Assembly (NCBI GenBank): GCA_016165875.1
Contig: JABBOT010000080.1
Coordinates: 34,734,364-34,798,363, forward strand
Reading direction: 5' to 3'
Length of the DNA: 64,000 nt
Source of the DNA: Acanthopleura granulata
Lineage: Eukaryota; Mollusca; Polyplacophora; Chitonida; Chitonidae
Part shown: positions 12,367 to 24,774 of the stretch, in pieces
How the letters are laid out: each line of letters begins with the position of its first letter
How positions within the stretch are numbered: the stretch's first letter is position 1
The notes under the pieces: model-generated
Database searches by the model: none
The model's input: only the letters and a program-made list of their open reading frames with translations
Told to the model about the DNA's origin: nothing
Program-made: the position numbers and the translations under genes

Positions 12367-13480
12367 CTGCAACAATTACAATTACACTGAAAGTATCTAT
12401 ACCGGATACAAAGAGTCTTGAGTAATACAAAACGGGAAATATGTATAAATACATAAACATGAATAACATGGTCATCTAGCAAATATTGCTAAAACCAGCA
12501 GCAGGCCTACGGCTTTTTAAAATGCTTCTCACAACCCGTATCCATATTATAGCACGGACTGTATTAGCTCTGAAGGGCTGTGAAAACGTACACGATCACA
12601 GCTCTGTCATCTTCCATAAGCCTAACATAAACACTTCTCTATTTCTCGTAGAGTGTTTGTCCATACTCATGGAAGTCTTAGCTATCCATTCCAGATATGG
12701 GTTCTACACTCATCCAAGCTAACGTAAATCTGGTTGTAAGTTGGACAAATTTTAGGTCGAACCGCCATGCTTGAATGCATACTCCTCACAGTGCCTCAAC
12801 TATACATATGACGAACGACACCACTGCCACTACTTGACAAGATTGACCTTTTGTGCGACAAATGGGCTAATTCTTTAAGATCAGTCTCACGAGGAATTGT
12901 CTCGAGAGAATCTACTTCATTCCTATTTGATTCATTCTGATAGCAGCATTACCGCTACATTAATTAAAAATTTATTTAATTGGTGTCTACGGCAAAGTTA
13001 TTATAAGGCGATTAGAAATAAGTGTTGAGAAAACTGGAGAACCCTATCAATCACCTCACGGTCTGCTATCTGGCACCCAGGAGTGAGCTTTATTCGAATC
13101 TCTTCTGGTTATGGAAATTCCGGTTAGCGAAGGCCGATGACCGGCATTTTCATAAAATAAAATATTTATGTTGACCTGGAGATATAATAAAACAATACAT
13201 GTAATAATAATTCGCGGAACAGTATAACACTATCAGGATAGCAGTTAAACGCCAAATGTACAGAAACAAATAAAAGTGTACTCTCCCCCTAAATCGGTCT
13301 AACTATCTTACTAAGATGTGCCGAATCCTTAACAGCAATAACAGTACCTGACTGATGACTACAAGACGATTTGGTAACTATGATTCATTCAGGGAAGGGC
13401 ACATAGGAAAACAGCTCCATGTTTGGTTAATCAGTGTAAGATACATGTAATTACGGAGGTGAATTCAAGCCTCTGTATGC
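12367..13480. other. 3' flank of ZNFX1
   Basis: No further coding sequence is recognised. It should hold the ZNFX1 3' UTR. The nearest canonical AATAAA I see on the minus strand is at 13089-13094. Confidence 0.5.
13089..13094 (-). terminator. Candidate polyadenylation signal of ZNFX1
   Basis: The plus strand reads tttatt, giving AATAAA on the coding strand about 390 bp past the ZNFX1 stop. Another lies near 12970. The choice between them is a guess from sequence alone. Confidence 0.3.
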
Positions 13481-13481
13481 T

Positions 13482-13681
13482 TTAAAACTCCATGTGCTCC
13501 AAGTCGTAGTTCGCCATGTTGGCTTGGTCTGACCAAGCGGGGAATTTGGCACCGTCCATCTCAGATGCCACCGTGTTGCCCGATAGCAGCTTGTGCTGCT
13601 TCCCGCCGATTTTAGCCTGGCACTCAGGGCACGTGCTCTCCTCCATGGGCCCGCCACACTCACCGATGGCATACACGTGGC
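13482..13681 (-). CDS. ZNFX1: ZNFX1 exon 2 (second half of the RZ finger and C-terminus)
   Basis: The acceptor reads tgatttccag, then GC CAC GTG TAT GCC. With the G left by exon 1 this gives G-H-V-Y-A-I-G-E-C-G-G. The exon supplies His2351, Cys2358, Cys2367 and Cys2370 of the RZ finger, then C-P-E-C-Q-A-K-I-G-G and a short acidic tail ending in phenylalanine and TAA. Exon 1 reads F-K-C-E-N plus G before gtgagt, so the join is phase 1 and restores a family-typical finger. Without this exon the frame would run into the intron and end after about 11 unrelated residues. Confidence 0.95.
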
Positions 13682-16600
13682 CTGGAAATCAGAAAAGTTT
13701 ATTGACATAATTCTCTGTTATTGTTCCTGCAATCTAAAATACCGTTGCCAAATTATGAAGCCAGAACAGAATGAAAGCATTAAAAAGGGTGATTCGATAT
13801 GCATCTAAAAATAAAATTTAATAAATTCACCCTTATCAGGCTAAAATGTATTTATTTGTTAATTTAATTGGTAATTATCGTGTAGGAAAGAATTTTTCAC
13901 TTATATACAGCAGGAGTGGATCTAGCTAAAAAATTTAGAGGGAATCCGCGATATATGTCACATTCCGACAGGCGACTGGTGATGATGGTTTCAGTAAAAA
14001 GTGGTCCGACAATTTCTAACCTTGAAACCAATTGAATTTCGACGCGAATTTGGACATTGGCATTTTAGCAATTTCTACTACAGCAGTTATTCTTCTGTCT
14101 CAAGGCGTACATAAATGCGTGTTGTACATGTTAATAAATGTTCCCAGAATACCGTAAATGAGTTCCAAACAGTAGTCCTACCGTGGCATTGAGGGTAGTC
14201 ATCTGAAGAGTACGGAGTCGTTAAACAACATTGTTAATAAACTTTTGCAGAAAATTAAATGTGGATGCTGCAAGTATCAAAGCCCCTTCCAGTAAATTTG
14301 GCGAAGGTCACCTAAGGGCCACCTAAACACTGGAAGCTTCGAGACCAGATTACCGTGATCTGTGAGTTCTCAGCCATTTTGGGGTGCCGAGAGATGATAC
14401 CTGAAAGTACTGAGCCTTTAAAGGACATGGTAAAAAAATGTTTTAAAAGATGAAGCGGCGTGGGTTAAAGTCTATCCCAAAATGTCAGGTGAGGGTCCAG
14501 GAGATGTGTAAACAAGGGAAGCTCCTTGGCCCTTGAATCCCATTTTCTGGCACGGGGAATTGGGATCTCAAGAGTACCGAGGTGTTAAATTATATGGTGA
14601 ATAAACTTTCTAAAACATCAAAAGTGGGTTTTCGGAGTATGAAAGTGTGTCCCATTATGTTAGGTAAGAATCCAGTGGTCGCGTAAGCCACGAAAACTCC
14701 GCCAGTCTACACTGCCATAAAAGTGATATTTTGAAGAAAAAGCTCTACAAGATTATAATCAGGGCCCCGAGTTCTGAAGTCAAGATTCCCACTTTAAAAT
14801 GACCGTGAACAATTGTTATCGTATACTCCGAGATGCTTCCAATTGATCCAATCTGCCTGCAGAATCTCAGTTTTGCTTCCAGTTGTCCATCCAACTACCC
14901 CGACTTTCAACCAGCCGATGTTCCCAGTTGCTCTCAGGAGTCAAAAATCCAGTTGCCCCAGGAATCATAGATGAATACATGTTACACGGCACTGATGAAA
15001 GAACTGAATTGAAGGACCCTGTTTAAACACCCACGGGCTTTTGCTCTCTTTGAAAGCAATTACTAATATTACTCCACCATACGTAAATACTATATACTAC
15101 TAGCGGTGTCATTGGAAATATTCAATACAATCTGCGTAATATTAATAACCTGAAAACCTTCAAATGCCGAATCAACCTTTCACATCTTCTTTCTTTCCTA
15201 AAACGACAAAGAGGTGGAATATCCTGCCAATAGCTATATGCTGTACTTTTGATATTGTAAACGATAGAGGTTGTTCTGGCTATGGACATTCTTTTGAAAA
15301 TTCCTAGCATGATTTGCTTCACTGTCCCGTAGCCACCACATAAAGAAAACGTATGCCTGTCTCATTGGCTGGGATAAGTTACCCCCTTATTCCTCATTTC
15401 TGGACTATTTCTCGAAAGGCATCTGCAAATTATTAATTGTTGATCTGAGGAATTCAGTACAGATAATAATATATGAATGTGAGCTGTGCATCGGTTCATT
15501 GATGAAACGTTTCTTTCATTAAGATTAGCTCTCTTTCCACCAACTTTGCCCTGTACATATTTTCCGCCTATTTTCATCGCATATTTGCGTCCTCCCTTAA
15601 GTATGTTTACACTGTGTTATAATGTGTTGAATTCATTACTTTGTATATCAGAGGTAATCCACAAGTGGCCAACTGGCTGTGGGTTATCCTCATGAAATAA
15701 ATTAAGAATTAACATAAATAAATATATTAATAATAGGAGTATACTCATGTGGTAGTGTACACTGAATAAGGAATGATTTCACAAAGAAAAGCCTGGTCCT
15801 CCGTTGGAACTCTTCAAGGGTTGAGTGAACGGAAGGAGGATCTTAACTGACAATATGACTGAACATAGTTTATACTGTGTAATAAAATTACAGTGTAATT
15901 TAAACAATGAAAACCGTTTAATTAATGTGCATGTCTGGTGTAATAAATCAGTTACATTGTAATAAAAATCAGATAATACTGTAAATAAACAATGCACTGT
16001 ACTCACCATTTTCGCACTTGAACCAGTGACCCTGTTTTAAGGCAATGGCCTTAACAACCATTTTTCTCTCGCTGTCTGAGATAACCGGCGGTAGCCTTTT
16101 CATCAAATCTTCTATTTCCTCCTGCACACCGGCATTGAAAGGTTGGCCACCCAGTAGCTTCTCTATTAGAGTTTGTAGCTCTGTTCGAACCTCACTCGAA
16201 ACATCGCCATTAGTAAATCTTTTTGCACAAACCTGCGTCTTCAACATATATAACACTCTGTATAATTCATATTTGGCTTCCCTTAGCTCCTGTTCGCTGA
16301 CATAATCTCTCCAGGCTGCAACTCTTTCATTCACTTTTTCAACAGCTTCTTCCATTTTATTTATGCTTTCTACCTCAGTTTTGTGCGAATCAAGTTTCTC
16401 GCTCAGATGTCTTGCATATGCTAATAGAGCTATCTGGTTTTCTATCACAGTTATCTCCAGCTGTGAAAGGCGTTCCGCACCCAATTTCTTTAAGACTTTA
16501 CGACTCTTTCTAGAAGTCCAGTCAAGCTCAAATACTTGCGTTGTCAAGCGTCTTCTCTTTGAAGTTAGCAGGCTGTGCTCTCCACGAATTTTTCTCTTCA

Positions 16601-19600
16601 CTTGATCAATATCACCCAACATCTTTTTGATACTGTTACCATACCGTAAACTTCGCCTTATGGTGGTATTGCATTTGGGGCATTTCTTCAGATGAACATC
16701 TGTAGGACCAGTATGATGTTCGTTGAAGTATTGCATCCACTTGTCCATGCCCGTCACCTCAAAAATATGAGAGCAGTCAGGAAGTAAAATGAAACGGGCA
16801 TCGGATTCGTCCTCAGTTCCGAAGAATATCTCACAAACTTTGTCTCGGTCACAGATGCGGCATAACTTGGGGCAGATTTCTCCGCATAGCCCTATACATT
16901 GGTGACCACATGGAAGGCGTTCTTTGCATGGCTCATTGCAAGGAGGCCTGTCGCAGATTTCACCACAAATCTGGGTGCATACTTGGTGCTCACATTTCCA
17001 CTCACATTCTTCTTGACACAACACACAGGACTCTCCACAAGTTTTCTCACAGCGACTATGCACACATCTATTTTCACACTTTCTTCTACAAGGTGGGCAA
17101 TCTTTCGTACAATTCTGTCGACACTCATGGCCACAAACTAAGGTTCTTTTACATCTTTCCTTACATGCCTCGTGCAGTCGTCCCTGCAGACACCTTGAAC
17201 ATGTCCCGGCACAAGGATGACCGCAGTCCAGTGTGGCAGTACAAGGTTCCGGACACGGGAAATCACTGGGATTATTGTGACACGCCGTTGTCACCAAATG
17301 TCCACAGGGCCATCTTCTCTGGACTTCCACTTTACATTCCTCAGTGTGACTTTCACCACATTTCCGGGAACATGAATGACCACATGAAAGGGTATGAGAG
17401 CAGTCTTCCTGACAGATGAGTGTGTTTAGATCTTGGTGACAAGGCACGCTCTGTTCATGCCCACATTTAGGAATAACTTGTTTTACCATCACTTGGCATT
17501 TTCCGCAGTTTTCGTGACATAACTTCTCGCACTGATGCCCTGACACACATTTTTTGGTGCACCTTTTCTTACACAAGGTGTTTTGATGTTCAAGGTCCAG
17601 GACGTGGCAGAGTTTTCCGCACTGGTGTCCACACAAGAGCCTTGATTCACACGGAAGAATACACCCACCTTCCGGAGCAAGTGCAAAGTCCTTTTCTGTG
17701 CTGACATAAGTTTTTCTGTGGTTGGGGTGATTCTGACAGTAAAGTAGTAACTCCTCGCCATACCTACCCCCAGACTTAAGCAAGCTAACGATCTTGGACC
17801 ACAGTGGGCTCTGTGATGAGAGCAGGGTAAAGTTGCCTATCACAAACAGCCCTTTTCGAGCTCTAGATAAAGTGACGCAAACTCGATTTTCGACGTTTAA
17901 AAACCCAACGGATCCGACTTTGTTGCTGCGGACAAGAGACAGAAGTATGATGTCATTTTCTTCTCCCTGGTAATTATCTACTGTCGTAATTCTAACTCCT
18001 TCAAATGACCTTTTAGGCATGGCTTTCTTCAGCTCAAACACTTGTCCCGAGTACGTGGTGAGAACGGTGATTTGGGAGGGTTCATATCCCTGGAGGAGGA
18101 GATAGCGACAGAATGCAGACAGAAACAAAGCCTCGTGCTTATTGGAAGGACTCTTATTTTCCTCGTGTTTAATTTCTTGAATCTGGTGGTCAAGGAAGAA
18201 AACATTGCAACTGACACCTTTGACATGTTCCAGTTCAAGTACAGATTGATGATTCTTCAGGTCAGGGTATATGAATTGCATGAGATCAGCTATCTCGGGT
18301 CTCATCCGGTGTTGTTGTTCCAGAGTATTACAGCGAACCCCATTGTTTACCATCCTCTCAAAGAGAGACAACTCCAGGTTATAATGTTTGGCCAGTTCGT
18401 ACACTGCCGGAGATGGGCGGAGCTGTTTGTGGTCACCAATGAGGATAAGATGTTCACAGCTGGGATTCAAGGCTGTTACGATGTGTGACTCCAGCACCTG
18501 GGCCGCCTCCTCCACGATTATTATCCGGGGTTTCAGACGCTCCAGGACTTGTCTGTATTTGGCAGCTCCAGTAGTGGTCATGCCAACCACTGTACTTTCT
18601 TTCATGATGTAATAGTCCTCGTCCTCTTGGATTCGCTTCATTCGCTCGGCGACCATGTCATATTTGTCTTTATATTCAGAAATTTTTTGGCTTTGTTCTT
18701 CCCGATACAAAGACAACCAGTAAGCATACAGTCGACATTTGTCCTTAAAGTTCAAGTTCCATACATCTTCCACGGAGTCAGCTTCTCCACGACTCATTTT
18801 ATCAGTGGTTTCCAAAATGTGTTTTACACGGTACTCCTGATTTTGTTTGCTGTTTGTTGCCTGTTGCATTGCTGGTACACGATCTAGAAAATGTATGCTC
18901 AGCCGTTGTACAGTTATTTTCCTAGTAAGCGACAGAGTATTCTTTTTCGCGTGTGCTACCAAATTCCGTTCATCTTCTTCTTCCAGGCGATGGTTGACTG
19001 GGATCTCTACTTCGTTATGCACCTCGCCGTCCTCGTTTTCGCCACCCTCTTCTCTATTTTTACTCTGTGATTCGCAGTCTTCCATGCAACTTTCACACTC
19101 TTTAAGAAGGTATTCTACTGTGTTTGTGTACCCAAGCCATTTAGCAAAAAAATAGTCATCAGGTGTCTCTGTGTTCAAGGAAAAGCTCTCCATTTCTATT
19201 GGTGTCAGAATTTGGATAAGAACACAGGCTCGCAAGATTCCCTGTCTCTCCAGCAGCATGTATAATGTATCTCGGATGGATAACTCTGTGTGCCTTAGAG
19301 ATTGCAGGCTCTTCTTTAGCTTTGCCTTTGCAGCCTCTGTCGTAGTTTCACTCTGTTTTGCCAAACAACGAAACTCTTCCTGAATTTCTTTCAGCTTAGA
19401 TTTGAGATTTGCTACATGACGACGGTGCAGCTGGCCATATAATTCCCCTCGGAAGACGTAGGGTATCTGCCATGCTGGAGTGACATGATCGATCTTGTAT
19501 CTGGATGTCGGGCCATGTAACCAAGAATTCAGGTCATCTAGAAGTTGATCGTGGTCACTTTCGAGAGAGTCACTAACGTCCTGAATTTTCTGTCCCCTTG

Positions 19601-22600
19601 ATGCTTGCCGACGAATGAGAAAACCCTCAATGTGAGCGGGTGTAAGGGCATAAATAGGAGATTGTCCAAAGCCTTCCATTTCTCCGAACATATCTACGGC
19701 TATTTCTAACCACAACGGCATTAATGATTGCCTTCGTGGTGCACAAAAAACTGGTTCACATTTTTCACTGATGTCCCTGGCGCTTGGCCAATATGGCACG
19801 TAACAATGAGAGGTGTTAGATGGGTGTTGCCTGTGGAGGTTTAAGCTATCCCATTGCTTGTCTGGCATATACTGTTTCAGAAACGTTTCGTGAAGTATTC
19901 CTGTGAAACTGACTTGCAGCTTTGTTGTGGCTTCTACCAGCGTTGATTCCGCTTTTTTGAGCTCACGATGACTAAGTTGATCTGCATCGTGAACATCATC
20001 CCTTCTGACTCTTTTCCATCGCATAGCTTTTCTAATGTTTTTCACGTTGTATTCTTTCAGCATATCACTCCGTGATCGGCCACCAACGCGGCTCAGCCTG
20101 TACTCTCCAGTTTCCAATATTCCCTCTAGAAACTGGTCTAGCGCATGGTTGGTATAACAAACCACAAGGATCTGTCTATCACTGCCCCACAGGATTTTAT
20201 TTTCAAGCAGAGCTTTAACAATTTTTAGTCCGACGTATGTTTTTCCTGTTCCGGGTGGTCCTTGGATGACGGCAAACTCCTTGGTAAGCGCTGTCTGTAC
20301 GGCCTTTACTTGCGAGTCATCGAGACATAGCGCGCTCGTTTCAGGCCACTCTGAAGTTTCCAAAACCGGAACAACTTCTGCTGCGTGTTTTTGCTCAATG
20401 GGTGTATCCGGCCTCAACAAGCAGGAAAGATCATATATCCCATCGTTTTCTTGTCGCTGTAAATAGGAAGGTGGTCGAACACGTGTCTCACCGAATACGA
20501 TGTAGTCCTTAAACGGCATATGAGATGTAATGTCTTGCAGTCCTGAAAGAACATGCCGGTACGATTCGAAGTATGCGCTAGTTTCTACCATGACGTACTC
20601 GTCAAGCCCACATTGTGGCGCGAAAGTGTTGACAAATCGAATGTCTAAATAACCGTTCTTTAAGTCGTCTATTTCTCTGTCTGCCACAGTTGCAAACACC
20701 AAAGTCTTAAAACAGTCACAAGAAAGGCAAAGCAGTGACCCATAGATAAGCCGCTTTGAAGTTTCCCATTTTATGCTCCTTAGGGGCCTCTTATCAAATT
20801 GAACACGGTGAGCGATTCCGTCCGATGTGATGATATGGGAGACGATTTGAACTCCCTGGTACACTCTTACATCTTGCAACTTCGGGTTTGGCGTGTCAGT
20901 TTTCACGTTCTCCAGATACTGAACAATGCCTCTGCGTAGAGGACGAACATAATCTTCACGTAGCAGTCTGAACTGTACGTCCAGGTAATGACTGACGTTT
21001 TCATATCCACCTTTCCTTTTAATGCGCCGTAATCGCGGTTTGTTATTTCCATGGATGTCCTCATTTGTGGGACATATGGCGATTTGGCGAAATTCTTCGT
21101 CCGAAGTGGACAGTTTCTTGTTACTTATATCTGGTGGACTGAGTGTGTTTAAATTTGTTTCACGTGAACCGTCAAGCTCCACCCTTTCCTCTAGAGCGAT
21201 TATATGGTTCTGAAGCAGGGAAATATTCTCTCTCTTCTGATCTTTCCATGTGTCTGTTAATCTACGCAGATTGATAAGGGCCGCTCGACATTTGTCGGCA
21301 GAGGACGGCAAGAGAGTTAAAGTGGCTCCCAAAATTTCTAAAAGCTGCTTAATTGACTGGATGGAACGGTCGCCCGCTGGTGACTCTGAATGAAGATTCC
21401 TCTGTAAATAATGCAGAGACACATGGTGCTCCAGAAATCGACTCTTTGCAACAGTTTTTAAAATGGGAAATGAATATTCATTAACGGAACATTTGGTGAC
21501 CTTGGATATCAGTTCAATAATTATCTTAATTCTTTCAGATTCGATGTAGTCAAGATTACGCAAGTCGTGCAAGTGTTGACGTTTAGAAAGTAATTTCAGG
21601 CTTAATGCTCTCTCATCGTCGTCACTGCGTGCAAGACGTCGAAGGTATAAAATATCCAGATTCGTTGCTTTTCTAGGCATTCTGTGTCGCGATCGTCGAA
21701 TGCCCGCGCGTAAGTCACGCTGCGAACGCCGCTGGCGGTGTTCCTGCCAATGAACGTTGTCGTGACAATGTGTTTTCATCTCCCCTCTTATACCGTCCTG
21801 CGAACGCGACCGAGATCCGCCGTCTCGGTGATAACTAGCACGATTGTGAGAGATCCTTGTTTCCTTCATCCCATCTTGTGAGTACGGCCAAGGATCGTGT
21901 CCGGTATCATTTGCGCTGCGCCCACGGATCTTCACTGGGGATTGAGGTCCATAATCACCACCTCTTGACAGAACTTGTCTTAAGTCAGTCCCATGTCCTG
22001 ATGTCCACGCCCTTCCCCCACGTTTTTCGTCCCTACACAATGGACCTGGAATCTGCAGCTCTTCAGGCGTGTTTCCACTCAACTGCTCTTCACTTGAACT
22101 TGTCCTGGGGAATTTAATGGGAGAAGGCGATTGGTGAGGAGCAGCAGATCTTTTCCTCTGTTCTAAGCGATCTGCGATTGGCGATCTCTCGTCAATACAG
22201 TTTCGTGTGCGTGTTTCCCGTGCCTTTAATGGAAATAGTCCACACTGAACGTTTCGTTTTGAGTTTTCGGAAACGTTAACGCACAGGCTATTGTCAAGCG
22301 AATCACTAATTTCACCTTCTTCCATATCCAGATTCGTCGCTTTTCTAGGCATTCTGTGTCGCGATCGTCGAATGCCCGCGCGTAAGTCACGCTGCGAACG
22401 CCGCTGGCGGTGTTCCTGCCAATGAACGTTGTCGTGACAATGTGTTTTCATCTCCCCTCTTATACCGTCCTGCGAACGCGACCGAGATCCGCCGTCTCGG
22501 TGATAACTAGCACGATTGTGAGAGATCCTTGTTTCCTTCATCCCATCTTGTGAGTACGGCCAAGGATCGTGTCCGGTATCATTTGCGCTGCGCCCACGGA

Positions 22601-23054
22601 TCTTCACTGGGGATTGTGGTCCATAATCACCACCTCTTGACAGAACTTGTCTTAAGTCAGTCCCATGTCCTAATGTCCACGCCCTTCCCCCACGTTTTTC
22701 GTCCCTACACAATGGACCTGGAATCTGCAGCTCTTCAGGCGTGTTTCCACTCAACTGCTCTTCACTTGAACTTGTCCTGGGGAATTTAATGGGAGAGGGT
22801 GATCGGTGAGGACGATCTCTAAAGGCAGCAGGTCTTTTTCTCTGTTCTAAGCGATCTGCTATTGGCGATCTCTCGTCAATACAGTTTCGTGTGCGTGTTT
22901 CCCGTGCCTTTAATGGAAATAGTCCACACTGAACGTTTCGTTTTGAGTTTTCGGAAACGTTAACGCACAGGCTATTGTCATCTGAATCACTAATTTCACC
23001 TTCTTCCATAAGGATATCTGAACTGGCTGTCTCCATGGAAGAAATGTCCTCCAT
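13482..23054 (-). CDS. ZNFX1: NFX1-type zinc finger-containing protein 1 (ZNFX1) RNA helicase, join(13482..13681, 16007..23054)
   Basis: Two exons predict 2415 residues; human ZNFX1 is about 1900, and the excess is mostly a long N-terminal extension. Residues 16-467 are an Arg/Ser-rich region present as two near-identical tandem copies. The SF1 (UPF1-like) helicase has Walker A GPPGTGKT (932-939), a long helical insert (~1000-1480), Walker B-like VEEAAQ (1514-1519), IGDHKQLRP (1539), QHRMRPEI (1581), TVDNYQGEEND (1691) and motif VI TLSRARKG (1728). NFX1-type Cys/His fingers fill ~1800-2070. A CPKCNTTIRRSLRYG block (~2125) and a coiled coil (~2150-2265) follow, then a C-terminal RZ finger (2342-2376) split by the intron. 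The ATG has a good context (gaaATGg) and follows an in-frame TGA 30 nt upstream, so the frame cannot extend without splicing. The family binds RNA; ZNFX1 acts in antiviral sensing in mammals and in small-RNA inheritance in nematodes. All key helicase motifs are intact. Confidence 0.97.
13682..16006 (-). other. ZNFX1 intron (2325 bp, GT-AG)
   Basis: The donor is AATG|gtgagt and the acceptor tttccag|GCC. The intron contains a degenerate tandem repeat at 14203-14720. A minus-strand frame at 15122-15322 faintly recalls LINE C-termini but is too weak to call. Confidence 0.93.
14203..14720. repeat. Degenerate tandem repeat, about 170-200 bp period, in the ZNFX1 intron
   Basis: Three blocks start alike: 'gagtacggagtcgttaaac', 'aagtactgagcctttaaag' and 'gagtaccgaggtgttaaat' at about 14205, 14404 and 14571. 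Each is followed by an A/T-rich 'gtgaataaactttt'-like segment and a 'cccattatgttaggt'-like segment. The copies are heavily diverged. Confidence 0.6.
21654..22325 (-). repeat. N-terminal duplication, copy B (224 codons) inside ZNFX1
   Basis: It encodes residues 244-467, starting MEEGEISDS and ending MPRKATNLD. It matches copy A nearly base for base, including silent sites. Visible protein differences are L for D, S for P, Q for R, S for L, and loss of four residues (F-R-D-R). The unit is rich in R/S/D/H and includes RSRSQDGIRG. No folded domain is recognised. Confidence 0.95.
22326..23009 (-). repeat. N-terminal duplication, copy A (228 codons) inside ZNFX1
   Basis: It encodes residues 16-243, directly abutting copy B with no spacer. 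Both units run from MEEGEIS to ATNLD, so the duplication is precise and in frame. It adds 224-228 residues to an otherwise single RS-like tail. An assembly artefact is unlikely because the copies differ by a 12-bp indel and several substitutions. Confidence 0.95.
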
Positions 23055-23340
23055 TTCCGGTTCGATCTTTCCGAGAAGACAGCGTCAAGATTTGCACCGT
23101 ATAGCACACTGTTCAAACTTCACTGGCGTTGATTCATTCGATTTGCTTTGGCCATTTTGAGGCAACCTTTCTGCATTCCTCTTGACCTGCTTCCCCTATT
23201 TCCCCTATAAGGTTCGCCCTTTGTCGTCGGATAAGGATATGTGGAATTTTGGCGCTACTGGGGTCTTGACAGACCCGATATAGGTGTGGAGAGCATTCTA
23301 ACCAGGTGAATGACTATTTTCCTCCTGTGCTCTGATAAAA
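23055..23340 (-). promoter_or_regulatory. 5' flank / probable 5' UTR and promoter region of ZNFX1
   Basis: No TATA box is obvious in the first 250 bp upstream of the ATG. A short direct repeat ggggaaatagggga (minus strand, near 23190-23205) and a CArG-like ccctataagg (plus strand) are visible. Their regulatory role is unknown. An in-frame TGA sits at 23085-23087. Confidence 0.35.
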
Positions 23341-24131
23341 CCAAAAAAAAAAATACTTATTAGTACTAGCAGGAATCCAGTTTGATGAACTTTTTTCAAT
23401 AAATGGGCTATCACTTAACATAGCACATAAACACACATACCCATGTATTTATTTCTTCTTTTTGTTGTTTAAACCATATTCAAGAATTTTCAACAGCCGT
23501 TACAACTTTTGAAGGGACGAAGTTAAACCGACAATCGACATGTTTTATACAGGCTGTGGTTTAGCAGCTTTACGTGAACAGAGGCAATGTCACACAACTA
23601 TGTAGGGCTGAAGACAAATCAAAATAATGTTTAATATGGATTAGTTCCAAATCATACAACATTTATGTATTTTGTCTACAATAACTTTTCCGACCGACCA
23701 GCCATTCTTAGCGAATATGTTCACAGTAAAATCAGTTACTCATGCCGATCGAGTGAAAACTCCCGACCTGAAATATATTTAAATAGCTGCTTGGGTTATA
23801 AGTACAGAAATAGTCTAATGTAATTTCTTTCGGGTTAAATATGTGCTATCAGCATCACTACAATGGGCTTCACGTAGTGTTAAAGTCAACTTAAGGAACT
23901 TATACAAACTCACCAGACAATGCATGGTTGGTTGCAGTTGCCGTAGGTGTGTCTTCCAGCAACGAGTGTCAGCTAGGCAAGTTGCTACATATCTTATATA
24001 ACTCCCATGAAGAGATGGACGTGTTGTGTTAAAGAGCTATCGTCATTATCTGAAAACTCACGAACGCAGTGCGTGCATCGTCACATTGCCTCAGTGAAAG
24101 AATCTATACAGAAAACGATATCATGCAAATA

Positions 24132-24265
24132 TTGACAAAGGCTGTCGTGACTAAAACCCTCTATTTTAGTATTTCTCGAAAATACCAATACGTACGATGT
24201 CACCCAGAGATTGACAAAGGCTGTCGAGACTAAATCCGTCTATTTTAGTATTTCACGGAAATGAC
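24132..24265. repeat. Direct repeat pair (about 55 bp, offset 79 bp)
   Basis: 'ttgacaaaggctgtcg' followed by 'gactaaa..c.tctattttagtatttc' occurs at about 24132-24186 and 24211-24265 with few differences. It could be two remaining units of a small satellite or a local duplication. Confidence 0.85.
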
Positions 24266-24774
24266 AAGGGTTCATATTCTCTTGACTACAGGCCCACGAA
24301 GTAAGCAAATACTTATTCAAAGTATTACTGCACGCGGGCCTTTGTCGTGTGTGGCTTGGTTTATACAAACTCGTCTATTTTATGTGGGTCATGTTTATGG
24401 GAATTGTTGGCCGAAGTGTGCACTGCAGAAACCTATACCTTGTTGATGAAGTTCGCTTTGTCATGTTGCTCCCACGAATAAACGACACATTCTGTCAAAT
24501 ATTGCGCTGATGTTGCTGTACATTCATGCTAGAAATATGGAAACGTTTCACTAGGTCTATGTGAAAACCAGTGAAAAAAGAAAAAATTGTCCAGTTTTAA
24601 ACATGGGCTCTGTTACGTTGAAAGAGACTCTGGCTTTGATCAACTGCTCCCGGCGCCAGACAGGAATTAGATTACCTTGCTCAAGCTGTTTTTTGAAATT
24701 ATCGCACCTCTGCCTGTAGTGTAGTACGCTGAAGTTAATTATATCCTTATTCCCCTTTCCTTTTTCTATGTGAG

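Noticed and set aside
15122..15322. Minus-strand frame in the ZNFX1 intron faintly like the end of a LINE reverse transcriptase
   Set aside because: Only a vague hydrophobic/basic pattern; none of the hallmark residues could be aligned.
16910..17419. 169-codon plus-strand frame opposite the zinc-finger exon
   Set aside because: It is the antisense shadow of the Cys/His-rich NFX1 repeats; long antisense frames are expected there.
21857..22789. Two nearly identical 86-codon plus-strand frames
   Set aside because: Antisense shadows of the duplicated ZNFX1 N-terminal units, not genes.
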